From JABSSA01 sp039960995 (lineage in GTDB: Bacteria; Pseudomonadota; Alphaproteobacteria; Rhodobacterales; Rhodobacteraceae), in the NCBI GenBank assembly GCA_039960995.1, contig JBDVKF010000080.1, positions 1 through 64,000 on the forward strand: 64,000 bases of DNA. The letters are read 5' to 3'. Every line of letters begins with the position of its first letter. The first letter of the stretch is position 1. The translations under genes and the position numbers were made by a program. A model generated the notes under the pieces. The model made no database searches, was not told the origin of the DNA, and saw only the letters and a list, made by a program, of their open reading frames with translations. Shown one piece after another: positions 8,152-16,505 of the stretch.

Positions 8152-9011
8152 AAACTGAAAACCAAAAGGCGTGGTTCTTTGTGCTGCCTGTCCTGCTGTT
8201 GGTGGCCTTCAACGCGCTTATTCCGATCATGACGGTGGTGAATTATTCGGTGCAGGAAACCTTTGGGAACAACGTCTTTTTCTGGCAGGGCCTTGATTGG
8301 TTCGAACAGATTTTGCGGTCTGACCGGTTTCACGCGGCCCTTGGGCGTCAGTTCCTGTTCACCTTTTTGATCCTGATCATCGAAGTCCCGCTGGGCATTA
8401 TCATTGCGCTTTCGATGCCGCGCCAAGGCATGTGGGTGCCGGTTTGTCTGGTGACGATGGCCTTGCCCATGTTGATCCCTTGGAACGTTGTGGGCGCGAT
8501 GTGGAACATCTTTACGCTGCCTGAAATTGGGTTGCTTGGCTATCTGATGAACAACACGCTGGGCATTCCTTATGACATGACCCAAAACCCGTTTGCGGCA
8601 TGGGTCACGATCATCACAATGGATGTGTGGCATTGGACATCGCTGGTGGTTTTGCTGTCATACGCCGGTCTCGTTTCGATCCCCGACGCCTATTACCAAG
8701 CGGCGAAAATCGACGGTGCGTCGCCGTGGAAAGTGTTCCGCTATATCCAGCTGCCCAAGATGAAAACCGTGCTGACCATCGCAATTCTGTTGCGGTTTAT
8801 GGACAGCTTTAACATCTATACCGAACCGTTCGTGCTGACGGGGGGTGGGCCGGGCAATTCCACGACGCTGTTGTCGATCGATCTGGTCAAGATCGCCTTG
8901 GGACAGTTCGACCTTGGACCTGCGGCCGCGATGAGCTTGATCTATTTCGCGATCACATTGCTGGTCTCTTGGTTGTTTTACACCTTGATGACGAAGGATG
9001 ACGAGAAATGA
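8148..9011 (+). CDS. glpP: ABC transporter permease GlpP
   Basis: This inner-membrane permease of 287 residues has about six membrane helices. The EAA-type cytoplasmic loop that contacts the ATPase is visible as IPDAYYQAAKIDGASPWKVF (D/E-x2-A-x6-G core). It forms the translocation channel with GlpQ. It overlaps both neighbours by four bases (ATGA), so the operon is tightly coupled. The assignment of substrate follows the operon. Confidence 0.82.
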   Translation: MKTENQKAWFFVLPVLLLVAFNALIPIMTVVNYSVQETFGNNVFFWQGLDWFEQILRSDRFHAALGRQFLFTFLILIIEVPLGIIIALSMPRQGMWVPVCLVTMALPMLIPWNVVGAMWNIFTLPEIGLLGYLMNNTLGIPYDMTQNPFAAWVTIITMDVWHWTSLVVLLSYAGLVSIPDAYYQAAKIDGASPWKVFRYIQLPKMKTVLTIAILLRFMDSFNIYTEPFVLTGGGPGNSTTLLSIDLVKIALGQFDLGPAAAMSLIYFAITLLVSWLFYTLMTKDDEK

Positions 9012-9805
9012 AGAAACGTTCGATCATTCCCATCCTTTACATCCTGTTCTTGATGCTGCCGATCTATTGGCTGGTCGCGATGAGCTTTAAAACCACAAAC
9101 GAGATCCTGTCTGGGTTCAGCCTGTTCCCGCAGACCTTCACGTTGGAAAATTATCGCGTCATCTTTACCGATCCGACGTGGTATTGGGGTTATATCAATT
9201 CGATCATTTACGTGTCGCTGAACACGGTGATTTCGGTTTCTGTCGCCCTGCCCGCCGCCTATGCGTTTTCGCGCTATCGTTTCCTGGGGGACAAACAGCT
9301 GTTCTTTTGGTTGCTGACAAACCGGATGGCCCCTGCGGCGGTGTTCGCCCTGCCCTTCTTTCAGCTGTATTCATCGGTCGGGTTGTTTGACACCCATATC
9401 GCCGTAGCGTTGGCGCATTGTCTGTTCAACATCCCATTGGCCGTCTGGATCTTAGAAGGGTTCATGGGCGGAGTTCCGAAGGAGCTGGATGAAACCGCCT
9501 ATGTGGATGGCTATTCATTCCCACGATTCTTTGTCACGATCTTCCTGCCCACGATCAAAGCCGGTGTCGGCGTCGCCGCTTTTTTCTGCTTTATGTTTTC
9601 GTGGGTCGAATTGCTGTTGGCCAAAACGCTGACCGCTGTGGCCGCCAAACCAATCGCTGCCACGATGACCAAAACGGCGTCATCTGCGGGGTATGAATTG
9701 GGTCTGTTGGCCGCTGCGGGCACGTTGACCATCATCCCCGGCGCTATCGTGATTTATTTCGTTCGCAACTACATCGCCAAGGGCTTTGCCCTGGGAAGGG
9801 TTTAA
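9008..9805 (+). CDS. glpQ: ABC transporter permease GlpQ
   Basis: This second permease subunit has 265 residues with about six membrane helices. The EAA loop is seen as VPKELDETAYVDGYSFPRFF. It is homologous to MalG/UgpE-type permeases. It overlaps glpP by four bases and is followed by one base and then the glpU start. This GlpQ is a permease, unrelated to the periplasmic phosphodiesterase of the same name in E. coli. Confidence 0.8.
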   Translation: MKKRSIIPILYILFLMLPIYWLVAMSFKTTNEILSGFSLFPQTFTLENYRVIFTDPTWYWGYINSIIYVSLNTVISVSVALPAAYAFSRYRFLGDKQLFFWLLTNRMAPAAVFALPFFQLYSSVGLFDTHIAVALAHCLFNIPLAVWILEGFMGGVPKELDETAYVDGYSFPRFFVTIFLPTIKAGVGVAAFFCFMFSWVELLLAKTLTAVAAKPIAATMTKTASSAGYELGLLAAAGTLTIIPGAIVIYFVRNYIAKGFALGRV

Positions 9806-9806
9806 G

Positions 9807-10202
9807 ATGCATCGTTTCATTCTTATCGCCGCCCTTTTGCCCAGTGCCGCAACCGCGCAGGGCTGGGGCAATGTCGCCAAAGAGACGGAAGAAAAGGGGT
9901 TTTCCTGGACTGCGCCGCTGTGGCCGGAGTTTTGGATGGCATGGACGCCGGCCACGTTTCTGGTCTTTGTCGGCATCTTTTCCGCCATGGGTGTCATCAC
10001 GTTTCTGGAAATCCGCCGTCCCGGTGGCGACGAACGCAAAGGCATACTGGGGCTGACAACGACGCGGGGGGATCGGTTGTTTATCACCTTGCTGGGCACC
10101 GTTTATATCTTTCTCGCGTGGCTTGGGATTGTCGGGCAACCTTTGTGGTGGCCGTTGGCATTCAGCCTGTGTTGGGGTGTGTTTTGTTTTCGGAAGGTTT
10201 GA
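9807..10202 (+). CDS. glpU: DUF2160 small membrane protein (GlpU-like)
   Basis: This 131-residue protein is the last gene of the importer operon, one base after the glpQ stop. Its core (about residues 40-131) has three membrane helices and the family-typical segments GILGLTTTRGDRLF and AWLGIVGQPLWWPL. DUF2160 proteins occur almost only inside glycerol-type ABC operons; the role is unknown. This copy has an extra N-terminal stretch starting like a signal peptide (MHRFILIAALLPSAATAQG), so the N-terminus may be exported. An alternative start at 9786 lies inside glpQ and is less likely. Confidence 0.75.
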   Translation: MHRFILIAALLPSAATAQGWGNVAKETEEKGFSWTAPLWPEFWMAWTPATFLVFVGIFSAMGVITFLEIRRPGGDERKGILGLTTTRGDRLFITLLGTVYIFLAWLGIVGQPLWWPLAFSLCWGVFCFRKV

Positions 10203-10217
10203 GAAAGAGCTTTGAAT

Positions 10218-10233
10218 TACGAAAGTCTTCGTA
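10218..10233. promoter_or_regulatory. Perfect palindrome, candidate BlaI-type operator
   Basis: TACGAAAGTCTTCGTA is an inverted repeat with 6-bp arms (TACGAA/TTCGTA) and a 4-bp centre, placed about 35-50 nt before the start of the BlaI-like gene. BlaI/MecI repressors bind short palindromes with TAC...GTA edges in their own promoters. The match is to the general layout and not to a known site for this organism. Confidence 0.55.
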
Positions 10234-10267
10234 TTTACTCCTGCGCCATAACGAGTGCGCGATGTGA

Positions 10268-10678
10268 ATGGATGGGTCGGCAATGCGACAAAAGAAAAAA
10301 AGTGAACTGCTGACTGAGGTTGAACTGGAGTTCATGAACGAACTTTGGGCCTTGGGTGAAGGAACCGTACGGGATGTACTGGACCAACTGCCTGAGGGCC
10401 GCGAATTGGCCTATACCTCGGCTGCCACCATTCTTCGCATCTTGGAACAGAAGAATTTTGTAACCAGTCGCAAAGAGGGGAAGCGTCATGTGTTCGTGCC
10501 ATTGCTGGCCAAGGACACGTATCAAATTCGTTCTTTGAAAGACCTGTCGATGAAGCTGTTTGACGACACGCCTGCCACTTTGGTGGCGCGGCTCGTCAAT
10601 GACGATGAACTGACAGAAGAAGCATTGGGGCAAATCCGGGCGCTTGTGGATCGGAGATTGAAGAATGACTCTGGGTGA
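10268..10678 (+). CDS. BlaI/MecI/CopY-family repressor
   Basis: This 136-residue winged-helix repressor begins with the family pattern LTEVELEFMNELWALGEGTVRDVLDQL, then the recognition helix region YTSAATILRILEQKNFV and a wing rich in K and R. The C-terminal part, with ELTEEALGQIRALVDRRL, is the dimerization and cleavage region. It overlaps the following M56 peptidase gene by 14 nt, the classic BlaI-BlaR1 layout in which the peptidase inactivates the repressor. The ATG at 10283 (GGATGGG before it) is an equally possible start. Target genes are unknown. Confidence 0.85.
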   Translation: MDGSAMRQKKKSELLTEVELEFMNELWALGEGTVRDVLDQLPEGRELAYTSAATILRILEQKNFVTSRKEGKRHVFVPLLAKDTYQIRSLKDLSMKLFDDTPATLVARLVNDDELTEEALGQIRALVDRRLKNDSG

Positions 10679-11810
10679 AGCTGTCCTTGAAGCGTTTATC
10701 AACGCCAACATTCTGATTGTCGTCGCATACGGATTGTGGTGTGGCGCGCGATTTTTGCTGAAATCTGCGGGGTTGCAGCATTCTTACGCGACACAACTGA
10801 AACTGCTGAATGCGGTGTTTCTGACCGTCGTCTGCGCGCCGTTTCTGGTGCCGCTGTTTCAATTTCTGCAGCAACAAGGCGTGGCCAATGGGGTGAACCT
10901 GAACCTGTCTGATCTGGTCGTTTCTTACTATCTGAGCGGTGGTATTGAAATGAAGGCGACCGAATTCGAACACCTTTTGCAGCTGCGCCATACCTTTACA
11001 GGCAACGTGGTGAACGGCGCCGGATGGTTGGCGCAAGGTGCGATTGCAGTGTTTGCGATTGGCGTTCTGATTGGTGGCGTGCGGCTGTTTTATTCGATGT
11101 TTTGCCTGCACCGCATCGTGCGAAACAGCTATGCGTGGCGTCATTTCGGACGCGTCCAAATCCGGTTGTCTGACCGCACGCTTGTGCCCTTTTCGACCAG
11201 AGGATGGCGCAATTGCTATATCGTTATTCCGTCCCATATGTTGGTCCAAACCGACGCTCTCAAAGTGTCGCTGGCCCATGAATTGCAGCACGTGCGCCAA
11301 GGCGATCTGGAATGGGAAATCACATTGGAAGCGCTCAAGCCGTTTTTCTTTTTGAACCCGGCCTATCACGCATGGAAACGCCGCGTCGAAGACCTGCGCG
11401 AGCTGAGTTGCGATGGCGAAGTTCTCGCACGCGGACGTGTGAATGCGCGCCGGTATTGCGATACGTTGTTATCCGTCTGTCAAACCGCGCTGCGCCGGGA
11501 CCGTGCGTTTGTCATCGCTGTTCCCAAGGTCACATTAGTGACAGCGGACCGATCCAATTTCCGGGATGGGCAGATCAGCCAGTTGGAACACCGGATCACC
11601 ACCCTTTTGGAAGGTCGGCGCATCCGGCATCCCAAACTGATTTACGCCGCTGTTGTTTTGCCCCTTGTCGCGGCAATTGTTCTGACCGCATTAGCCATTC
11701 AAAGGCCCGCAGATTGGAGCCAGGATCGCCTGACATTGTCGACCGTTGTGAATCTTGAACGCCTGGACGAAATCAATCGGTTGTCCACATTTGGACGGTT
11801 GCGCAACTGA
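10665..11810 (+). CDS. M56 (BlaR1-like) membrane zinc metallopeptidase
   Basis: This 381-residue membrane protein has two or more N-terminal helices, another at about 120-140, the zinc motif HELQH (H205-H209) within SLAHELQHVRQGDLEWE, a downstream ELSCDGE segment that gives the third zinc ligand, and a C-terminal helix near 327-347. It ends soon after that helix, with only about 35 residues outside, so the penicillin-binding sensor domain of BlaR1 is missing. In the family, the peptidase cleaves or triggers cleavage of BlaI. The signal sensed here is unknown. It is coupled to the repressor gene by overlap. Confidence 0.83.
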   Translation: MTLGEAVLEAFINANILIVVAYGLWCGARFLLKSAGLQHSYATQLKLLNAVFLTVVCAPFLVPLFQFLQQQGVANGVNLNLSDLVVSYYLSGGIEMKATEFEHLLQLRHTFTGNVVNGAGWLAQGAIAVFAIGVLIGGVRLFYSMFCLHRIVRNSYAWRHFGRVQIRLSDRTLVPFSTRGWRNCYIVIPSHMLVQTDALKVSLAHELQHVRQGDLEWEITLEALKPFFFLNPAYHAWKRRVEDLRELSCDGEVLARGRVNARRYCDTLLSVCQTALRRDRAFVIAVPKVTLVTADRSNFRDGQISQLEHRITTLLEGRRIRHPKLIYAAVVLPLVAAIVLTALAIQRPADWSQDRLTLSTVVNLERLDEINRLSTFGRLRN

Positions 11811-11885
11811 TCCGTTCAATGAACACGTCTTTGGCGTCATACTGCGCATTCCGCTGCTGAAAACACGTCAGGATTTTTGAAATCA

Positions 11886-12980
11886 ATGAGACAGATCGCA
11901 AAAATTCAAGCGCAGCGGTTTCAAATTCCGCTTGCCGAAGTCCTGACTGACGCAAAGCATGGGGATCACACACATTTCGAGCTTGTGACCGCCACTGTGA
12001 CCCTTGCCGATGGCACCCAAGGAACGGGGTACACCTATACCGGCGGCAAAGGTGGTCACGCGATCAAGGCGATGATCGACCATGATCTGACGCCCTTTTT
12101 AATCGGGCAGGATGCGACAGATATCGAAGCGTTGTATGACGCCATGCAGTGGCATGTGCATTACGTCGCGCGCGGTGGCATCGCGTCTTTTGCGATTTCA
12201 GCAGTCGACATCGCCCTGTGGGACATTCGGTGCAAACAAGCCGGGCAACCGCTGTGGAAACTGGCCGGGGGACATGCGGATCGCTGCAAGGCCTATGCAG
12301 GCGGTATTGATCTGAACTTTCCCTTGCCAAAACTACTGGGATCTATCCAAGGCTATCTGGATCGCGGTTTTAACGCTGTCAAAATCAAAATCGGGCAACC
12401 CGAATTGAAAGACGACATCGCGCGGATCAAAGCCATCCGTGACATGATTGGTCCCGATATTTTCTTTATGGTCGATGCGAATTACGCGTTTAGCGTGGAT
12501 CAAGCGATTGCGGCGGCCAACGCGTTTAAGCCGTTCGATATCTTGTGGTTCGAAGAGCCAACAATTCCGGATGATTACAAAGGATACGGACGTATCGCTG
12601 ACGCAACGGGCGTGCCGCTTGCTATGGGTGAAAATCTGCACACCATCCACGAATTTGAATACGCTTTTGACGCGGCAAAGCTCAGCTTTATTCAACCAGA
12701 TGCTTCAAATTGCGGTGGGATCACCGGCTGGTTGCAGGTGGCGAAACTGGCCCATGTGCGCGACATCCCGGTGTGCAGCCATGGCATGCAAGAACTTCAG
12801 GTCAGTCTGGTGTCGGCACAGTCAAACAGCGGTTGGTTGGAGGTTCATTCTTTCCCAATCGACGCCTATACGCAGCGCCCTCTTGTGGTGGACACCCACA
12901 TGGCCGTTGCCCCCAGCACACCCGGAATTGGTGTTGAATTCGATTGGCACAAACTGAACGCCGCGCATCAAGGGCGTTAA
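11886..12980 (+). CDS. Mandelate racemase/muconate lactonizing enzyme family protein
   Basis: This enolase-superfamily enzyme of 364 residues has an N-terminal capping domain and a C-terminal barrel. Metal and acid-base residues are visible: the KxK of NAVKIKIG, D in MVDANYAF, E in LWFEEPT, E in MGENLH, D in IQPDASNCGG and H in CSHGMQE. The KxK plus Asp-His arrangement is that of the mandelate-racemase subgroup, which includes sugar-acid dehydratases. The exact substrate cannot be read. A TTG at 11877 is in frame, but the ATG at 11886 is better spaced from AGGA. A KduD-like dehydrogenase follows, which supports sugar-acid catabolism. Confidence 0.82.
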   Translation: MRQIAKIQAQRFQIPLAEVLTDAKHGDHTHFELVTATVTLADGTQGTGYTYTGGKGGHAIKAMIDHDLTPFLIGQDATDIEALYDAMQWHVHYVARGGIASFAISAVDIALWDIRCKQAGQPLWKLAGGHADRCKAYAGGIDLNFPLPKLLGSIQGYLDRGFNAVKIKIGQPELKDDIARIKAIRDMIGPDIFFMVDANYAFSVDQAIAAANAFKPFDILWFEEPTIPDDYKGYGRIADATGVPLAMGENLHTIHEFEYAFDAAKLSFIQPDASNCGGITGWLQVAKLAHVRDIPVCSHGMQELQVSLVSAQSNSGWLEVHSFPIDAYTQRPLVVDTHMAVAPSTPGIGVEFDWHKLNAAHQGR

Positions 12981-13103
12981 CGTATCACGCCGCGACACTG
13001 ACATGAGCAGCGCTCCCCCTATCCGTTTGGTTCGATCCATTTTTCTGACATTGGTTTCCCTCTCGATAGCCCCTAAAAGCCAAAAGAAAATCGGAGCAGA
13101 CGG

Positions 13104-13874
13104 ATGAGCAATTTTTCGATGTTTGACCTAACCGGGAAAACGGCTTTGGTCACCGGGTGCAAACGCGGGATCGGGCGCAGTATGGCCCTAGCATTGGCAG
13201 AGGCAGGTGCGGATATTATCGGCGTAAGCGCGTCACTGGACCCATCCGGCAGCGAGATCGAACAGGCCGTCACCGCAACGGGGCAAAGATTTACCGGGTA
13301 TCGCTGTGATTTCAACGACCGGGCTGCGTTGAACACTTTCCTCACGCAACTGGCAAAAGACAGCATTGAACCCGACATCCTTGTGAACAATGCAGGCACA
13401 ATCAAACGCCAACCTGCAGCAGATCATACAGATGCATTATGGGACGAAGTCATCCAAGTGAACTTGTCCGCGCAATTCATCCTGTCCCGCGAAATCGGTC
13501 GCACCATGGTGGCGCGTGGTTCGGGCAAGATCATCTTCACCGCATCTTTGCTAACCTTCCAAGGGGGTCTCACTGTCCCCGGTTACGCCGCCTCAAAAGG
13601 AGGCATCGGACAATTGACCAAAGCGTTGGCCAACGAGTGGGCCAGCAAAGGTGTGAACGTCAACGCCATCGCCCCCGGCTATGTCGAAACAGATAACACA
13701 GAGGCGTTGCGCAACGATCCCGCCCGCTATGGCGCGATCTTGGATCGTATCCCACAAGGCCGCTGGGGGCAGCCCGCAGATTTCGCGGGGCCCGTTGTGT
13801 TTTTGGCCTCGTCTGCCTCGGATTACGTCAATGGCGAAACTCTTGTTGTGGATGGTGGTTGGATGGGCCGCTGA
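13104..13874 (+). CDS. SDR oxidoreductase, KduD-like
   Basis: This 256-residue classical short-chain dehydrogenase has the cofactor motif TGCKRGIG, the NNAG motif, catalytic Y and K in the segment PGYAASKGG, and the family ending VDGGW. The overall sequence resembles 2-deoxy-D-gluconate 3-dehydrogenase/KduD proteins, which oxidize 2-keto-3-deoxy-type sugar acids with NAD(H). It lies 123 nt after the enolase-superfamily gene on the same strand and probably shares its pathway. The start has GGAG about 9 nt upstream. Confidence 0.85.
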   Translation: MSNFSMFDLTGKTALVTGCKRGIGRSMALALAEAGADIIGVSASLDPSGSEIEQAVTATGQRFTGYRCDFNDRAALNTFLTQLAKDSIEPDILVNNAGTIKRQPAADHTDALWDEVIQVNLSAQFILSREIGRTMVARGSGKIIFTASLLTFQGGLTVPGYAASKGGIGQLTKALANEWASKGVNVNAIAPGYVETDNTEALRNDPARYGAILDRIPQGRWGQPADFAGPVVFLASSASDYVNGETLVVDGGWMGR

Positions 13875-14009
13875 CCCACCAACCGTGACGCGATTGCGCA
13901 GATGCCGCGACGTAAGTCCACCAGATCGCCCGCGCCTTCCGAGCGCCCCTTGATGCAACAGACCCCTATGGTTAATGTCGTTCAATTCGCAAATGCCTGC
14001 GGGGCCAAA

Positions 14010-15137
14010 ATGACCTATACGCCAGCCATCACCGGAACCGGAGTGTTTACTCCGACCGAGACGATCTCGAACGCCGAACTGGTGACCGCGTTCAATGCCT
14101 ATGCGGACCGCTATAACGCGACGCATAAAGACCAGATCGACGCAGGCGAGTTGCCGGCAATGGATCATTCTTCGGAGGATTTCATCGTCAAAGCCAGCGG
14201 CATCGAAAGCCGCTATGTGATGGATAAATCCGGCGTTCTGGACCCAGACGTGATGCACCCAGTTTTGCGCCAACGCGGTGACGACGAACCCGGCATCATG
14301 GCACAAATGGGCACAGATGCTGCGCTCAAGGCGTTGGAACAAGCCGGACGTACGGCAGCGGATGTTGACGCGGTGATTTGTGCAGCTTCAAACCACGAAC
14401 GCGCCTATCCCGCGATCGCTATCGAAATTCAACAAATGATGGGAATAGAAGGCTTTGCTTTCGACATGAATGTTGCCTGCTCGTCCGCAACGTTCGGATT
14501 ACAAGCGGCGGCCGATATGCTGCGCACCGGGACGATCCGCTCGGCCTTGGTCATAAACCCCGAGATTTGCTCGGCGCATCTTGAATGGCGCGACCGCGAT
14601 TGCCACTTCATTTTTGGCGATGTGGCCACCGCAGTCCTTCTGGAACGCAAGGAAGACGCAAACGGCGCGCATTTCGAAATCCTGTCGACACGCTGCGCCA
14701 CGCAGTTTTCCAACAACATCCGAAACAACAATGGATTTTTGCGCCGCTCGCGCCCGGACGGCCTGAAAGATCGCCGCGACATGCAATTCATGCAAAACGG
14801 ACGGAAAGTGTTCAAAGAAGTCCTGCCATTGGTCTCGCAACATATTTCCGAGCATATGGCAGACGCGGGCCTGACCGCCGCCGACCTCAAGCGCTTGTGG
14901 CTGCATCAGGCGAATAAAACGATGAACGATTTTATCGGAAAAAAAGTCTTGGGCCGCACACCTTTGGACGGCGAACAGCCCAACATCTTGCAAGACTATG
15001 CCAATACGTCTTCAGCGGGATCAATAATTGCTTTTTCGAAATATTCGGACGATCTCGCCCAAGGCGAACATGGCCTGATCTGTTCCTTTGGCGCTGGGTA
15101 TTCCGTCGGTTCGGTTCTTGTCAAACGCCACGCCTGA
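14010..15137 (+). CDS. Beta-ketoacyl-ACP synthase III (FabH-like, long form)
   Basis: This thiolase-fold condensing enzyme of 375 residues has the Cys-His-Asn triad: C in NVACSSATFG, H in LWLHQANKTMNDF and N in YANTSSAGS. It carries the extra segment after residue 30 (TAFNAYADRYNATH...) seen in the long FabH group that includes Pseudomonas PA3286, which condenses medium-chain acyl-CoA with malonyl-ACP. Substrate is therefore inferred as an acyl-CoA longer than acetyl. Homology starts at MTYTPAITGTG, so I use the ATG at 14010; the open frame extends to 13902 with no family similarity. A repeat element begins 7 nt after the stop. Confidence 0.82.
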   Translation: MTYTPAITGTGVFTPTETISNAELVTAFNAYADRYNATHKDQIDAGELPAMDHSSEDFIVKASGIESRYVMDKSGVLDPDVMHPVLRQRGDDEPGIMAQMGTDAALKALEQAGRTAADVDAVICAASNHERAYPAIAIEIQQMMGIEGFAFDMNVACSSATFGLQAAADMLRTGTIRSALVINPEICSAHLEWRDRDCHFIFGDVATAVLLERKEDANGAHFEILSTRCATQFSNNIRNNNGFLRRSRPDGLKDRRDMQFMQNGRKVFKEVLPLVSQHISEHMADAGLTAADLKRLWLHQANKTMNDFIGKKVLGRTPLDGEQPNILQDYANTSSAGSIIAFSKYSDDLAQGEHGLICSFGAGYSVGSVLVKRHA

Positions 15138-15144
15138 TGGGCCA

Positions 15145-15199
15145 GGGTCGGCGGGTGGGCGTATTTCGCGGAACGCGAAACAGAGCCACCCGAAAGACC
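15145..15199 (+). repeat. Intergenic palindromic repeat, copy A
   Basis: This copy starts just after the fabH-like gene. It has a conserved left flank GGGTCGGCGGGTGGGCG, an inner hairpin TTTCGCG-GAA-CGCGAAA and a right flank CAGAGCCACCC. The outer ends also pair (GGTC at 15146-15149 with GACC at 15196-15199). It belongs to the family that has copies at 37049 and 48413 with different inner arms, and a related copy at 15731. It may end the upstream transcript, although no long T-run follows. Confidence 0.8.
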
Positions 15200-15377
15200 T
15201 TATACTTTTCCCCATTATTCACGAAAAAAGCCCACGATTTGAGAAGCAATTAAGTCAAAGTGAAAGTCGACCAAATACGCGATCTTTTATGCTTTGCAGC
15301 CGGGAGGCAGTTGCGGCTAACCTCGCAATGGTGTCTATCACGGCCATAAAACACGGAACCTTTGACGAACTGGAAGA

Positions 15378-15698
15378 ATGTCAACTCGCACCCGGCCAAA
15401 TAACCTAACGAGGCTATCGAGACTTCTGGTGGTTATGACTAGTATGGCCGCAATCATCACTGCGGTCATTGATCATGTATGGTTCGGGGGCATTGTCGTT
15501 GGGGAGCGGGTCGAGGCTGCAAAAAGCTATGTCCACCTCCGAGAAAACAAAGGAACTTGGGTGGAAGTTACCAATCTGGTTTTTTCAATCAGATAGTGGG
15601 CGTCGCGGACTTGGCTGGCCGGAACGCTCGCTATTATGTCGATTTTTGTGTGGTATTGGATGAGACACGGCCACTGGCCCAAAGGCAATAATGAGTAA
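15378..15698 (+). pseudogene. Small two-helix membrane-protein ORF split by an in-frame TAG
   Basis: A 72-residue ORF from the ATG at 15378 contains one membrane helix (LLVVMTSMAAIITAVIDHVW) and ends with TAG at 15594-15596. Reading on in the same frame gives 33 more codons with a second hydrophobic helix (LAIMSIFVWYW), then a basic tail with MRHGHWPKGNNE and a TAA. The two halves read like one protein of about 105 residues with two helices. I do not recognise the family. It may be a nonsense mutant, a readthrough gene or a coincidence. It lies between repeat copies A and B. Confidence 0.4.
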
Positions 15699-15730
15699 AA
15701 CCGGGGCCTATCGTTCTGTAACGCTATGGG

Positions 15731-15786
15731 GCGGGTTTACTGGCTGTGTTTCGCGTTCCGCGAAACACAGCCATCCCAAAGACCCC
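15731..15786 (-). repeat. Intergenic palindromic repeat, copy B (reverse orientation)
   Basis: A perfect 14-bp inverted repeat, GGCTGTGTTTCGCG (15742-15755) and its complement (15759-15772), surrounds a 3-nt loop. The core TTTCGCGGAACGCGAAAC on the minus strand is identical to copy A, while the outer flanks are diverged. It stands just beyond the arsH stop codon and may also serve as an arsH terminator. Confidence 0.7.
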
Positions 15787-15790
15787 AAAC

Positions 15791-16504
15791 CTATTTCGCA
15801 GACACACGTTTATGGACGTCTTCGGTGGACTCAACCCGCTCTGAATACCGGTCGACCAAATAATCGCTGCGCCCGCGCACCATCCAGGTGAATTTGACCA
15901 GCTCTTCCATGACGTCGACAATCCGGCGGTAAAATGGACCTTCAGGCAACCGGCCGTCTTCAAATTCCAACCACGCTTTCGCAATCGAGCTTTGGTTCGG
16001 GATCGTCACCATGCGCATCCATCGTCCCAATATGCGCATTTGGTTCACCGCGTTGAAACTTTGCGATCCACCGGAAACCTGCATCACAGCCAAGGTTTTC
16101 CCCTGAGTGGGCCGAATGCCCCCCTTGAGACTGAGCGGCAACCAATCAATTTGCGTCTTCATGACACCGGTCATCGCTCCATGGCGTTCCGGGCTTGACC
16201 ACACCATACCTTCTGACCACACCGTCAACCCGCGCAACTCAGCCACTTTAGGATGGCTTTCATCCACGCCCTCATCATCGACCAACGGCAAACCGCGTGG
16301 GTCAAAGATTTTGGTTTCGCATCCAAGATATTCCAGAATCAACGCACATTCTTCGACGGCCCGTCGAGAAAAGCTCGCGTCGCGCAAGGATCCATACAGC
16401 AAAAGCATTCTGGGTGGATGCCCCGGATCACCCGGAGCCTTTAGCGCGTCAACATCGATGGATGGCAAAGCGTCGGCGACAAGCGCCGGCAGCTTCTCAA
16501 CCAT
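15791..16504 (-). CDS. arsH: ArsH-type NADPH-dependent FMN reductase
   Basis: This flavodoxin-like flavoprotein of 237 residues shows the ArsH pattern: YGSLRDASFSRR for FMN phosphate binding, the run SPERHGAMTGVMKTQIDWLP, then VSGGSQSFNAVNQMRILGRW and RSDYLVDRYSER near the end. ArsH oxidizes methylated trivalent arsenicals and also reduces quinones or dyes with NADPH. The start at 16504 is favoured by AGGG six bases upstream; the ATG at 16522 would overlap the previous gene. No arsR, arsB or arsC is nearby. It follows the upstream gene with a 1-nt gap. Confidence 0.86.
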   Translation of the reverse strand: MVEKLPALVADALPSIDVDALKAPGDPGHPPRMLLLYGSLRDASFSRRAVEECALILEYLGCETKIFDPRGLPLVDDEGVDESHPKVAELRGLTVWSEGMVWSSPERHGAMTGVMKTQIDWLPLSLKGGIRPTQGKTLAVMQVSGGSQSFNAVNQMRILGRWMRMVTIPNQSSIAKAWLEFEDGRLPEGPFYRRIVDVMEELVKFTWMVRGRSDYLVDRYSERVESTEDVHKRVSAK

Positions 16505-16505
16505 T

